Positions 6,582-16,569 of a stretch of DNA of 64,000 nucleotides are shown piece by piece. The stretch lies in the NCBI GenBank assembly GCA_016709995.1, contig JADJLQ010000003.1:186001-250000 (forward strand), in the 5' to 3' direction. Under the pieces are notes generated by a model. The model was not told where the DNA came from and did no database searches. It saw only the letters and a program-made list of their open reading frames with translations. The stretch is from Saprospiraceae bacterium (GTDB lineage Bacteria; Bacteroidota; Bacteroidia; Chitinophagales; Saprospiraceae). A program made the translations under genes and the position numbers. Position 1 is the stretch's first letter. Each line of letters begins with the position of its first letter.

Positions 6582-8966
6582 ATGCTTATTAATTATTTTA
6601 AAATTGCCTGGCGTAATCTTGGAAAGAGCAAATTGCATTCCCTGATTAATATATTTGGTCTCGCCATCGGTATGTCAGTATCTATACTTATAGGATTGTG
6701 GCTATATGATGAGCTTTCTTTTAATACAGGGTTTAAAGCATATGATCGGATAGCCCGAGTAATGCAAAATGTATCCAACAATGGAGAAATTCAAACCTGG
6801 AACAATATGCCTTACCCATTAGCGGATGAATTGCGTAATAAATATGGAGATCATTTTGAACATGTGATAATGTGTGCCGATTTAAGAGAGCATACATTAA
6901 CGATTGATAACAAAATAGTCAAAGTCTCTGGAGGGTTTTTTGAAAAGGGGATTTCCGATATGTTGTCTATTCAAATATTGCAAGGAAATGCTGGCCCTGG
7001 TGATGACCCTTCTTCGTTACTCTTATCCAGTTCAGCAGCCGTGGCCAATTTTGGAGATGACGATCCTATCAATAAATTGATCCAGATAGATCATAATCCA
7101 CCCTTGAAAGTGGTAGGAGTCTACCAGGACTTTGCGCAGAACTCTACTTTCGCTGATGTAAATTTTATAGGTACGTGGGCAAATTTTTATAAGGTCAGCG
7201 ATGGATTTAAATACATGGAGGATCCCTGGCGTCCTAATTGGACCACGATCTATGTTCAATTGAAGGAGCATAGTGACATTACTCTAGTCACCGCTCTTAT
7301 AAAGAATGCCAAGCTAAATAGGATCAATCCTGAACTTCAAAAAAAGAAACCTGCTTTGTTCCTTCAACCGATGAGTGGATGGCACCTATATGCGGAATAT
7401 AAAAACGGACAAAATGTGGGTGGAGCTATTCAATATGTGCGTATGTTTGGAATGATAGGTTTATTTGTACTCTTGCTGGCCTGCATTAATTTTATGAACT
7501 TGAGTACCGCCAGAAGTGAAAAACGGGCTAAAGAGGTTGGGATTCGCAAAACGGTTGGGTCCGTGCGGGGGCAATTAATTTTGCAGTTTTTTAGTGAGTC
7601 CTTTGTGACCGTATGCTTTGCATTTATTCTCGCAGTATTTATTGTTTGGATAAGCATGCCATTTTTTAATTCTATTTCTAATAAGCAACTGCATATTTTA
7701 TGGAGCAATAAATTTTTTTGGTTAGTCTGCATAATCTTTATTTTTATTACCTCTTTGATAGCAGGCAGCTATCCGGCTTTATATCTTTCCTCATTTGAAC
7801 CTATCAAAGTTTTGAAAGGAACGTTTCAGGCAGGGCGTCTTGCGACGCTTCCCAGAAAGCTTTTGGTAGTCGTTCAGTTCACTGTGTCTATTGCATTGAT
7901 TATAGGGACTATGATTGTATACAGACAGATTCAATATGCCAAGGAAAGACCTGTTGGTTATTCACAAGATGGACTGGTCAATATATATTTGGACAATAAT
8001 AATATTCATGAGCATTTTGATGCCATCTTTGATGAGTTGACCCAAACTGGAGCGGTGGTTTCTATGACGGAAGCTGGCAGCCCGACTACCGCTGTTTGGG
8101 GGACTACAAGTGGTATTTCCTGGAAGGGTAAAGATCCCAATTTATCTACTGATTTTGGATTTGTAAATGTTTCATTTGATTATGGCAAAACGATTAATTG
8201 GACGATCAGCGAGGGCCGGGATTTTTCTAAGGCATACGGAAGCGATTCTTCGGCTTTAATTTTGAACGAAGCTGCTGTTCGCTATATGAGCCTGGAGCAT
8301 CCTATAGGACAGACACTCACCTGGTTTGGGTCGCCTTGTACAGTGATAGGTGTGATCAATGATATGGTCATGACTTCGCCTTATGATGAGCCCAAGCCTA
8401 TTATTTATAGTATGTTGGATGATCAGGGAAGTTTAGCTATAATCAAACTCAATCCTTCTAGCAGTACAAAAAGTTCTTTGGACAAAATCGAGACTGTTTT
8501 TAAAAGCTTTAATCCTGACCAACCATTTGAGTACCGTTTTGTAAATGAAGAATATGCTCGAAAATTTGGTGATGAAGAACGTATTGGTAGACTCACCAGA
8601 TTATTTACATTATTGGCTTTGTTTATATCCTGTCTTGGACTGTTTGGGCTGACTTCATTTGTGGCTGAACAAAGAAAGAAAGAGATCGGTGTACGGAAAG
8701 TATTAGGTGCAAGTATTTTCGGGGTTTGGAATCTGCTTTCTAAGGAATTTTTGCTATTAGTATTTATTTCTTTTATGATCGCTGTGCCTTTGGCTATATA
8801 TTTCATGGGTGATTGGCTCAAGAGTTTTACTTATAGAACTGAACTATCATGGTTGGTTTTTACTATGGCAGGCATGGGAGCCATGGGGATAACATTATTG
8901 ACGGTAAGTTTTCAAGCAATTAAAGCGGCGATGGCCAATCCAGTTAATTCATTACGCACAGAGTAA
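6582..8966 (+). CDS. double-FtsX ABC permease 2 (subtype B)
   Basis: This 794-residue permease starts 84 bp after permease 1. It belongs to a visibly different subtype, with QYVRMFGMIGLF entering the first TM cluster, CINFMNLSTARS and RAKEVGIRKTVG near residue 300, and ISWKGKDP in the second periplasmic domain (about 510). The usual VVKDFH motif is replaced by VIGVINDMVMTSP, and permeases 13 and 16 have related replacements at the same place. RQIQYAKERPVGY after TM5 is also shared with 13. The C-terminal half keeps KEIGVRKVLGAS (about 701) and ends NPVNSLRTE. Its nearest relatives are thus in other blocks, so the array did not grow only by duplication of neighbours (inference). Confidence 0.95.
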   Translation: MLINYFKIAWRNLGKSKLHSLINIFGLAIGMSVSILIGLWLYDELSFNTGFKAYDRIARVMQNVSNNGEIQTWNNMPYPLADELRNKYGDHFEHVIMCADLREHTLTIDNKIVKVSGGFFEKGISDMLSIQILQGNAGPGDDPSSLLLSSSAAVANFGDDDPINKLIQIDHNPPLKVVGVYQDFAQNSTFADVNFIGTWANFYKVSDGFKYMEDPWRPNWTTIYVQLKEHSDITLVTALIKNAKLNRINPELQKKKPALFLQPMSGWHLYAEYKNGQNVGGAIQYVRMFGMIGLFVLLLACINFMNLSTARSEKRAKEVGIRKTVGSVRGQLILQFFSESFVTVCFAFILAVFIVWISMPFFNSISNKQLHILWSNKFFWLVCIIFIFITSLIAGSYPALYLSSFEPIKVLKGTFQAGRLATLPRKLLVVVQFTVSIALIIGTMIVYRQIQYAKERPVGYSQDGLVNIYLDNNNIHEHFDAIFDELTQTGAVVSMTEAGSPTTAVWGTTSGISWKGKDPNLSTDFGFVNVSFDYGKTINWTISEGRDFSKAYGSDSSALILNEAAVRYMSLEHPIGQTLTWFGSPCTVIGVINDMVMTSPYDEPKPIIYSMLDDQGSLAIIKLNPSSSTKSSLDKIETVFKSFNPDQPFEYRFVNEEYARKFGDEERIGRLTRLFTLLALFISCLGLFGLTSFVAEQRKKEIGVRKVLGASIFGVWNLLSKEFLLLVFISFMIAVPLAIYFMGDWLKSFTYRTELSWLVFTMAGMGAMGITLLTVSFQAIKAAMANPVNSLRTE

Positions 8967-9033
8967 TATAACATTAGAATCATGAGAAATATTTGTAATT
9001 ATAGCCTAGTTAAATCAAAACAAACTCAATAAG

Positions 9034-11418
9034 ATGATTAGAAATATTTTATTAATTGCTTTGCGAAATTTCAAAAAGGATATTGGCTATAGTCTACTCA
9101 ACATTTTAGGTTTGACCATAGGCATTACCTTCAGTTTGTTTTTAATATTTTATATAAAAGACGAATTGGGTTTTGACCGTCAGTTTAAGCATGCGGATCG
9201 AATCTGCCGGATAGGTGCCGATATTCAGGAACCGGATAAGAAAATGCAATGGGCTTCTACACAATTTCCATTAGGCCCCACGCTCCAAAACGAATTTCCT
9301 GAGGTAGAAGAAGCTGTGCGATTTATTTCCAGGGAGAGGACTTTGTTTAAAAATGGAGATGCTACGCATTTTGAGACTAAAATATATTATGCTGACAGCA
9401 ATGTATTTAAAGTATTTGATCAAAACTTTTTAGAAGGTTCGGCTGCGAGTGCCTTGGTGGAGCCAAATTGTGTAGTGATCTCTAAAAAAATTGCGATAAA
9501 GTATTTTGGTAATACATCATCCGTGCTAGGTAAGACTTTGCAGACGGCAGCCAATGATCTTTACAAAGTAACTGGTGTTATAGAAGATCCGGTACCTAAT
9601 ACTCATATCCGGTACGATATTTTAATTTCTGAGTCTACCTTAAAATCAGACAATTTTGGTGGTTGGGGTGGGTTTAATAATTATACTTACGTATTGTTAA
9701 AACCGCAGACCTCTGCACTTGCCCTGGAGAATAAATTATTGCCTATGTATGAAAAGTATATGGCTCCGATATTTGCACAATACAATATTAAGATCAAATA
9801 CAGGGTAGACCCTATCACTTCAATACATCTTCATTCTACTTTGCAGGGCGAGCCTGAAGAGTTGGGTAGCATGTCTTATATATGGATATTCTCTGCAGTT
9901 GCTTTCTTTATGCTATTGATAGCCTGTATTAATTATATGAATCTGACTACTGCCAGATCTGCTAGACGGGCCAAAGAGATTGGGATAAGGAAAGTGACCG
10001 GATCCTCCAAAAGTCTCTTGATCATGCAATTTCTTAGTGAGTCTGTACTGACATCAATATTGGCGGTTGTACTGAGTATGATCACCGTGCTTGCTTTATT
10101 ATCTACGTTCAATTCTATTTCCGGAAAATCTTTCACCATTCATACTTTATTACAACCAGCTAACTTATTATTGTTGTTGATTATAGCTTTATTCACTGGT
10201 TTGGTTAGTGGCAGCTACCCTGCATTTTATCTTTCGGGATTTAAACCCATTGGTATACTAAAGGGAGTACTTTCAAATGCTTCTGGCAATGTCAATTTGC
10301 GCCAAACTTTGGTAGTCCTGCAGTTTGCTATTTCTATGATCATGTTGATTTGCACCTGGGTGGTATACAATCAACTTTCATTTCTTCGTAGTAAGGATCT
10401 TGGTTTTGACAAATCACAAGTGATGACAGTGACTGTTAATACCGGAAAAGATGAGCGGAGTACAATTTATGCTTTCAATAATGAACTGAGAAGTTTGCCC
10501 GGGATTAAATCTATTGGTACAGGTTATTCTTATCCTGGTGGAGGTACAAGTTTAAACCTGTTCAGCCTTGAGGGTAAAAATGGTAGAACGGAGAAAGGTA
10601 TTGTCTGTTATAATATAGATGAAACTTACCTAACCACGCTCAGCATTCCTGTAGTGAATGGGCGCAACTTTATTGGTCAGCAAGACACGTTACATAGTAT
10701 ACTTGTTAATGAAGCTATGGTCAAGGAATTTGGATGGGATGGCCAGGCCATAGGCAAGAGAGTTACTTTCCCGGGGGATACCTCAGGAAATTATCTAGAA
10801 GTAGTAGGAGTGATAAAAGATTTTAATCAAAAATCGTTGTACAATCCCATAGAGCCGCTTTTGTTGTTTTATACAGCCAATTGCAATATTATCCAGCTAA
10901 AGTTAGAGGGATCCAATATAGCTTCTTCTATTTCATCAGTAGAAGCCACTTGGAGCAAATATTTCCCACAGTTGCCTTTTGAGTACAAATTTCTTGACAA
11001 GGACTACAATTCTCAATATGCAGCTGATGAAAAGAGGGGGAAGATATTTGCATCCTTTTCGATTCTGACTATCCTAATCACCTGCCTGGGTTTATTGGGA
11101 CTGACTGCATTTACTACCCAACAAAAACAAAAGGAAATAAGTGTGCGTCGCATCTTGGGTGCCAGTGTCATGAGTGTGATGGCCCTCATCACTAAGGGTT
11201 ATTTGTGGTTGGCATTGATCGCTGCTTTGATTGCATTTCCTGTCGCCTGGTATTTTATGCACAATTGGCTTAAAGTTTTTACCTATTATCAGGAGATGAC
11301 AGCATTACCGTTTATTTTATCAGCTTTGGTGATTGTAATTACCGCTGTGCTTACTGCGATGTATCATTCCGCGAAAGCAGCAATGACTAAGCCGGTCACC
11401 ACTCTAAGGACCGAATAA
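9034..11418 (+). CDS. double-FtsX ABC permease 3
   Basis: This 794-residue copy lies 67 bp after permease 2. Its N-terminus MIRNILLIALRNFKKD lacks the usual NYFKIAWRNL wording. The first cluster has CINYMNLTTARS and RAKEIGIRKVTGS near 297. The second-half motif is KEISVRRILGAS (about 699), with S and R where most copies have G and K. TTQQKQ replaces the common AEQR-type sequence before it. The end is KPVTTLRTE, unlike the NPxKSLRTE of most copies. The second periplasmic domain keeps VVGVIKDFNQKSL. No frameshift or truncation is visible, so it should be functional, though it is one of the more divergent members. Confidence 0.94.
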   Translation: MIRNILLIALRNFKKDIGYSLLNILGLTIGITFSLFLIFYIKDELGFDRQFKHADRICRIGADIQEPDKKMQWASTQFPLGPTLQNEFPEVEEAVRFISRERTLFKNGDATHFETKIYYADSNVFKVFDQNFLEGSAASALVEPNCVVISKKIAIKYFGNTSSVLGKTLQTAANDLYKVTGVIEDPVPNTHIRYDILISESTLKSDNFGGWGGFNNYTYVLLKPQTSALALENKLLPMYEKYMAPIFAQYNIKIKYRVDPITSIHLHSTLQGEPEELGSMSYIWIFSAVAFFMLLIACINYMNLTTARSARRAKEIGIRKVTGSSKSLLIMQFLSESVLTSILAVVLSMITVLALLSTFNSISGKSFTIHTLLQPANLLLLLIIALFTGLVSGSYPAFYLSGFKPIGILKGVLSNASGNVNLRQTLVVLQFAISMIMLICTWVVYNQLSFLRSKDLGFDKSQVMTVTVNTGKDERSTIYAFNNELRSLPGIKSIGTGYSYPGGGTSLNLFSLEGKNGRTEKGIVCYNIDETYLTTLSIPVVNGRNFIGQQDTLHSILVNEAMVKEFGWDGQAIGKRVTFPGDTSGNYLEVVGVIKDFNQKSLYNPIEPLLLFYTANCNIIQLKLEGSNIASSISSVEATWSKYFPQLPFEYKFLDKDYNSQYAADEKRGKIFASFSILTILITCLGLLGLTAFTTQQKQKEISVRRILGASVMSVMALITKGYLWLALIAALIAFPVAWYFMHNWLKVFTYYQEMTALPFILSALVIVITAVLTAMYHSAKAAMTKPVTTLRTE

Positions 11419-11494
11419 TATTTTCTACTAATCGAAACTATCTGATGCCTGATCTATTATCCTAATGATTTTAAGTTGCCCAATGAATAAATCA

Positions 11495-13960
11495 ATGCTT
11501 GCAAATAATTTTAAGATTGCCTTCCGGACATTCCGAAATAATAAGCTATTTTCCTTCATCAATATTGCCGGATTGGCTATTGGGATCAGTGCATCTTTGG
11601 TAATCTATCTTATTGTACAATATGAATATAGCTTTGATAAGTTTCATAAAGATGGTGATAGAATATATCGGGTAGTTTCTGAAATTAAATACCCTGACCT
11701 CACGATTAATAATTCTGGTGTGCCTGTTCCTACGGATAAGGGTATGCGACAAGATATTTCCGGAATAGAGTTGCAAACCCATTTTATCACGCCTTATGAA
11801 TTCAAAGTAGCAATTCCACTGCCTGGTAATCAAAGCCCCGCGGTTTTTAAACAACAAAAGAATATTATTTATGCTGATCAATATTATTTTAATTTGTTTG
11901 AATATACCTGGTTGGCAGGGACACCACTGACTGCTTTGAAAGATCCATACCAGGTAGTACTAACTCAAAGCAGGGCAAAGACTTATTTTGGCAACCTTTC
12001 TCCCAATGACATATTAGGAAAGACTATAATATATGATGATAGCCTTAATATGCTTGTAGCAGGTATTGTAAAAGATATAGATTACCCTACTGATTTGACA
12101 TTTAAAGAATTTATATCCAGGACTACATTGGAGGTGACCGCATTAAAAAATAATTGGAATTGGGATGAGTGGGGCAGTATCAATTCTTCTTCACAATTAT
12201 TTGTAAAGTTGGTCAGGGGCATCGTGCCGACCCAGATTGAAAAACAGTTGGTGGATATGAGAATTAAATATTTGCCAAAATCCGAGGATGGAGAACCCGA
12301 CGATACAAAACATTATTTGCAACCCTTGGCGGATATACATTTTGATGCCCATTATGATGCATTCCAGGAAGGGAGGCAAGCGCACAAACCGACACTGATC
12401 GGATTATTGGCAGTTGCGGCATTTTTACTGATTTTGGGCTGCATCAACTTTATTAATCTGACTACTGCACAGGCATCACAGCGAGCAAAAGAAATAGGTA
12501 TTCTGAAGACCATGGGAAGTGGTCAAGCGCCTTTGACTGCTCAATTTCTCATGGAGACCTTTGTACTTACTTGCATTTCGATGTTGGTATCGATTGGGTT
12601 GGCTCCCTGGTTGATTCAAATGTTCAGAGATTTTATTCCTCCGGGCATTTCTTTTGCCTCTCTCAATCAGCTTCATGTTTGGCTTTTCATGGCTGTTTTG
12701 ACTGTGGTGGTAAGTTTATTGTCTGGATTTTACCCTGCTTGGGTTCTGTCCCGATTCAAGCCAATTGCAGTTTTAAAGAACCAGGCGTATGCAGGAACAG
12801 ATCAAACTCGAAAGGCATGGTTAAGAAAGACGCTTACCGTATCACAATTCGTCATTACTCAAGTCATATTGATAGCTACTTTAGTGGTAGGTAAACAGGT
12901 AAGGTATTCTTTGAATAAGGACTTGGGGTATAAGAAAGATGCGATCGTTTTTTTTAATACTGAATGGAATATTTTTTCTTCCCAAAAGGATGATCGACGG
13001 TTTGTGCTTCTTGAAAGGTTAAAACAAATTCCAGAGATAGAGACCGTCAGCCTTGGCAATGCTCCACCAACTGCCAATAATTATAATACAACCACCATGA
13101 AGTACAAAGAAGAAAATAAAATGATTGAGACGATGGTTGAGACCAAGACTGCTGATGAGCGTTATTTTGATTTGTATAAGATGAAGCTGTTAGCTGGAGA
13201 AAACTTAAAGAATAGTGACACTTTACGAGAATTTGTCATCAATGAAACTTACGCAAAGTTATTAGGCTTCCAAAATCCTCAAGACGCTGTTGGGCATTAT
13301 ATTGAGCGAGGTAAAATCGTGCCAATCACCGGTGTCATTGCAGATTTTCATACCAACTCTACACGGACACCTATTAAACCATTGGCCTATTCGTCCAGTT
13401 CAAGGAATAATTATACCATTCATCTGGCACTGAAACCTAGAGGCACAGATCCTGATTTATGGAAAAGGGCTCTCAGTAAAGTGGAATTAACCTATAAATC
13501 ACTTTATCCCGAAGATGACTTTAGCTATAAGTTTTTTGATGAAAGCATTGCTGCATTTTACAAGGCTGAACAGAATATGGTAAGATTATTAAAATGGGCT
13601 GCGGGCTTGTGTATATTTATCAGCTGTCTTGGATTATTAGGACTTATCATCCATATGTCTAATCTTCGTACTAAGGAAATTGGTGTACGCAAAGTACTTG
13701 GTGCTTCTGTCATGCAGATAGTAACCTTGCTTTCAAAAGATTTCGTCAGGTTAGTGATATTGGCATTTGTGATTGCAGTTCCGATAGCCTGGTGGAGTAT
13801 GAATCATTGGCTGGCCGATTTTGCCTATAGGGTAAATATTGGCTGGATGGTTTTTGCTGCTGTGGGTATCTCGGCAGTATTGATTGCTATTTTGACAGTG
13901 AGTTTTCAAACCATAAAAGCGGCAGTAGCGAATCCTGTTAATTCTTTGCGAAGTGAATAG
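11495..13960 (+). CDS. double-FtsX ABC permease 4
   Basis: I take the ATG at 11495 (MLANNFKIAFRTFRNNK) because it aligns with the start of the other copies, giving 821 residues. In-frame ATGs at 11465 and 11483 would add 10 or 4 residues. It is the longest member. The first cluster reads LGCINFINLTTAQAS followed by RAKEIGILKTMG near 315, with ILK where the array has IRK. It has VITGVIADFHTNS instead of VVKDFH. The C-terminal half is standard, with KEIGVRKVLGAS near 726 and NPVNSLRSE at the end. The first periplasmic domain contains PVPTDKGMRQDI and appears unlike any other copy here. It starts 76 bp after permease 3. Confidence 0.93.
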   Translation: MLANNFKIAFRTFRNNKLFSFINIAGLAIGISASLVIYLIVQYEYSFDKFHKDGDRIYRVVSEIKYPDLTINNSGVPVPTDKGMRQDISGIELQTHFITPYEFKVAIPLPGNQSPAVFKQQKNIIYADQYYFNLFEYTWLAGTPLTALKDPYQVVLTQSRAKTYFGNLSPNDILGKTIIYDDSLNMLVAGIVKDIDYPTDLTFKEFISRTTLEVTALKNNWNWDEWGSINSSSQLFVKLVRGIVPTQIEKQLVDMRIKYLPKSEDGEPDDTKHYLQPLADIHFDAHYDAFQEGRQAHKPTLIGLLAVAAFLLILGCINFINLTTAQASQRAKEIGILKTMGSGQAPLTAQFLMETFVLTCISMLVSIGLAPWLIQMFRDFIPPGISFASLNQLHVWLFMAVLTVVVSLLSGFYPAWVLSRFKPIAVLKNQAYAGTDQTRKAWLRKTLTVSQFVITQVILIATLVVGKQVRYSLNKDLGYKKDAIVFFNTEWNIFSSQKDDRRFVLLERLKQIPEIETVSLGNAPPTANNYNTTTMKYKEENKMIETMVETKTADERYFDLYKMKLLAGENLKNSDTLREFVINETYAKLLGFQNPQDAVGHYIERGKIVPITGVIADFHTNSTRTPIKPLAYSSSSRNNYTIHLALKPRGTDPDLWKRALSKVELTYKSLYPEDDFSYKFFDESIAAFYKAEQNMVRLLKWAAGLCIFISCLGLLGLIIHMSNLRTKEIGVRKVLGASVMQIVTLLSKDFVRLVILAFVIAVPIAWWSMNHWLADFAYRVNIGWMVFAAVGISAVLIAILTVSFQTIKAAVANPVNSLRSE

Positions 13961-13961
13961 G

Positions 13962-14022
13962 GAATCAGAATCAGGTGTTAGAATCTAATGTCAGAAAATT
14001 TCTGAGTCTGAATTCTGATTTC
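13962..14022 (+). other. spacer hairpins between permeases 4 and 5
   Basis: GAATCAGAATCAG (13962-13974) pairs imperfectly with CTGAATTCTGATTTC (14008-14022). Inside lies the palindrome TCAGAAA-A-TTTCTGA (13991-14005). This is one of several AATCAGA/TCTGATT spacers in the array. Confidence 0.5.
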
Positions 14023-14059
14023 TTCAATTTTAAAATTTCGAAAGCTCAATCAATAAAGT

Positions 14060-16480
14060 ATGTTTAATAATTATCTTAAAATCACTTGGAGGAACTTGCT
14101 GAAAAACAAGACCTTTTCTATTATTAATCTTGTGGGATTGTCAGTGGGCATTGCTGCCTTCTTATTGATCATCAACTATCTTCGCTTTGAATACAGTTAT
14201 GATGATATGCATAAAAATGGGGACAGAATTTTTCGCGTTCCTATGACTGTTGCTGAAAAGGATGGCAAACAGCAGACATTTGCCTTTACCTATCCGGCGC
14301 TGGCTCCAGCCATGAAAAAAGATTTTCCTGAGGTGGAGAAGGCAGCCAGGTTTAGAAGGAGAGGAGGTGTGGTGTCTAATGGTGATCAAAGAATCATAGA
14401 AAATGGCGGGATCTTTTTTGTAGACCGGGATATGTTTGATATATTTTCATTTACGTTTAAATTGGGAGATTCAAAAAATGTATTCAAAGAATTAAATGAT
14501 GCTATCATCACAGAGGAGACGGCCATAAAATATTTTGGCAAAAATGACCCTTTGGGTAAATCGCTGAAATATGCCAATGAAGATTATATCGTGAAGGGTG
14601 TATTAGAAGATATTCCTGTCAATTCCCATATTCGATTCAACATCTTGCTGAACTACGATAAATATATACAGCTCACTGATGGCAGTGCCAATACCAGCTG
14701 GGGGTGGTCAGATTTTTACACTTATGTGCTTTTGAAGCCCGGTACATCACCTAAAACAGTCGAAGCTAAATTTCCTGCCTTTACAGAACAGTACATGGGT
14801 GCGGACATGAGGAAATCTGGATTTGTGCAAACATTTGTTTTGCAACCACTTAAGGACATCCATACCCGATCTGCTTATGATTATGAGATGGCAGGCAATG
14901 GAGAGTTAGGGTATTTGAAATATTTGGCTTTTGCTGCATTATTTATATTGATCATAGCGTGGATCAACTATATTAATCTGTCGACAGCCCGATCCATAGA
15001 CCGTGCTAAAGAGATTGGAGTACGAAAAGTAGCTGGTGCAGGGCAGTTTCAATTAATCAGACAATTTTTGGCAGAATCTTTATTTCTCAATTTATTGGCT
15101 ATCTTGATTGGGCTCATATTGTTTTACCTGGCTCTGCCATTATTTTCGGAATTGGTTCAAAAGGATATGGTAAGTCTACAAACCACATCATGGCGATTTT
15201 GGCTACCGGCTTTAGGTATTTTTATATTCGGAGCTTTTCTGGCTGGCTTTTACCCAGCATTTGTTTTGGCTTCATTCCAACCTATCGATGCCATCAAAAG
15301 TTCGATCGGGTTTAAAAGCAATCAGGGCGGCAAAACATTATTGAGAAAATCATTAGTGGTGTTTCAATTTGTAGCTGCGATTATATTGATTGCCGGAGCC
15401 TTTGGCTTTTACCGTCAGTTGAGATATATGCAACATCGAGATTTGGGTGTAGATATTAATCAGACATTGGTAATCAATCAGACTTCCAATCTGGATAGCT
15501 CACAGATCCCGGCTTATGCTGGTTTCATCCAGGATATGAAACAATATGCGGCGATAAACTCTGTGACAGCATCTAGTTCAGTGCCTGGAGCTGAGGTAGG
15601 AGGATCGAGCAGCTTTACGTTAAAAAATTCAACGGTTTCCAAAAGGTGTAGAGTCTTGGGGATTGACAAGGAATTTTTGCCAGCCTATGGCTTGAGCCTG
15701 GCTGGAGGGAGAAATTTTGCCAATGAAACCCCCATTCAAGATACAGCGGTTATCGTTAATGTCCTTGTCAATGAGACTGCAGCCAGGATATTTGGTTTTA
15801 TTCAGCCTCTCGATATCCTCAGCCAGGAAGTTTCGGATGGTCAAGCTTATTACAAAGTGATCGGCGTGGTAAAAGATTTTCACCAGGAGTCACTTGAATA
15901 TGCATTTGACCCGATCGTATTTTATCTTGGACAGGAATCAGATTTTGGTAATTTTTCTCTAAAATTTACTTCGACAGATTTGCCGGGATTGATGGCCTAT
16001 GTAAAACAAAAATGGAGTTCTTATTTCCCTCAGAGCCCGTTTAGTTCATTTTTTCTGGATGAAAGGTTTAGTGCACAATATAATAATGCGCAATTATTTG
16101 CATCGGTTTTATGGGTATTTACAGGCATCGCCCTGTTGATTGCTTGCCTGGGTTTGTTAGGACTATCGATATTTACGATTGCAAAGCGTAAAAAGGAGAT
16201 TAGTATCCGCAAAGTTTTGGGGGCGAATGTATTTCAGATCACTTCCATGATTACCAGGGATTATCTGAAGTTGATCTGGCTGGCAGGTATTATAGCTTTA
16301 CCTATTTCATTTATTTTGGTGAATAACTGGATTAAAAAATATGCGTTTCACATTGATCTGGGTTGGTGGTTTTTTATCATACCCTTGGCATTGATCGTGT
16401 TGGTAGCCTTGACTACAGTGATGGTACAATCTATAAAAGCGGGATTGGCCAATCCTATCAAAAATCTTAGGAGTGAGTGA
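14060..16480 (+). CDS. double-FtsX ABC permease 5
   Basis: This 806-residue copy starts MFNNYLKITWRNLLKNK. The cysteine of the array's ACINF motif is replaced by tryptophan (IIAWINYINLSTARS, about 300), followed by RAKEIGVRKVAGA. The second half has KEISIRKVLGAN (about 712) and VIGVVKDFHQESLEYAFDP, and ends NPIKNLRSE. The segment MGADMRKSGF with VLQPLKDIH in the first periplasmic domain is close to the same segment in permease 8 (MGEDMKAMGF, VQPMKDIY), so these two are probably sister copies in different blocks. The spacer to permease 4 is 99 bp and holds a hairpin; the spacer to permease 6 is 89 bp. Confidence 0.95.
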   Translation: MFNNYLKITWRNLLKNKTFSIINLVGLSVGIAAFLLIINYLRFEYSYDDMHKNGDRIFRVPMTVAEKDGKQQTFAFTYPALAPAMKKDFPEVEKAARFRRRGGVVSNGDQRIIENGGIFFVDRDMFDIFSFTFKLGDSKNVFKELNDAIITEETAIKYFGKNDPLGKSLKYANEDYIVKGVLEDIPVNSHIRFNILLNYDKYIQLTDGSANTSWGWSDFYTYVLLKPGTSPKTVEAKFPAFTEQYMGADMRKSGFVQTFVLQPLKDIHTRSAYDYEMAGNGELGYLKYLAFAALFILIIAWINYINLSTARSIDRAKEIGVRKVAGAGQFQLIRQFLAESLFLNLLAILIGLILFYLALPLFSELVQKDMVSLQTTSWRFWLPALGIFIFGAFLAGFYPAFVLASFQPIDAIKSSIGFKSNQGGKTLLRKSLVVFQFVAAIILIAGAFGFYRQLRYMQHRDLGVDINQTLVINQTSNLDSSQIPAYAGFIQDMKQYAAINSVTASSSVPGAEVGGSSSFTLKNSTVSKRCRVLGIDKEFLPAYGLSLAGGRNFANETPIQDTAVIVNVLVNETAARIFGFIQPLDILSQEVSDGQAYYKVIGVVKDFHQESLEYAFDPIVFYLGQESDFGNFSLKFTSTDLPGLMAYVKQKWSSYFPQSPFSSFFLDERFSAQYNNAQLFASVLWVFTGIALLIACLGLLGLSIFTIAKRKKEISIRKVLGANVFQITSMITRDYLKLIWLAGIIALPISFILVNNWIKKYAFHIDLGWWFFIIPLALIVLVALTTVMVQSIKAGLANPIKNLRSE

Positions 16481-16569
16481 GAGACGGAATCAGAATCAGA
16501 AGTCAAAATCGGATATCAGACTCAGGCCTATATCTTATAAAAATGTTTAAATCTATTAAGTAATTTGAT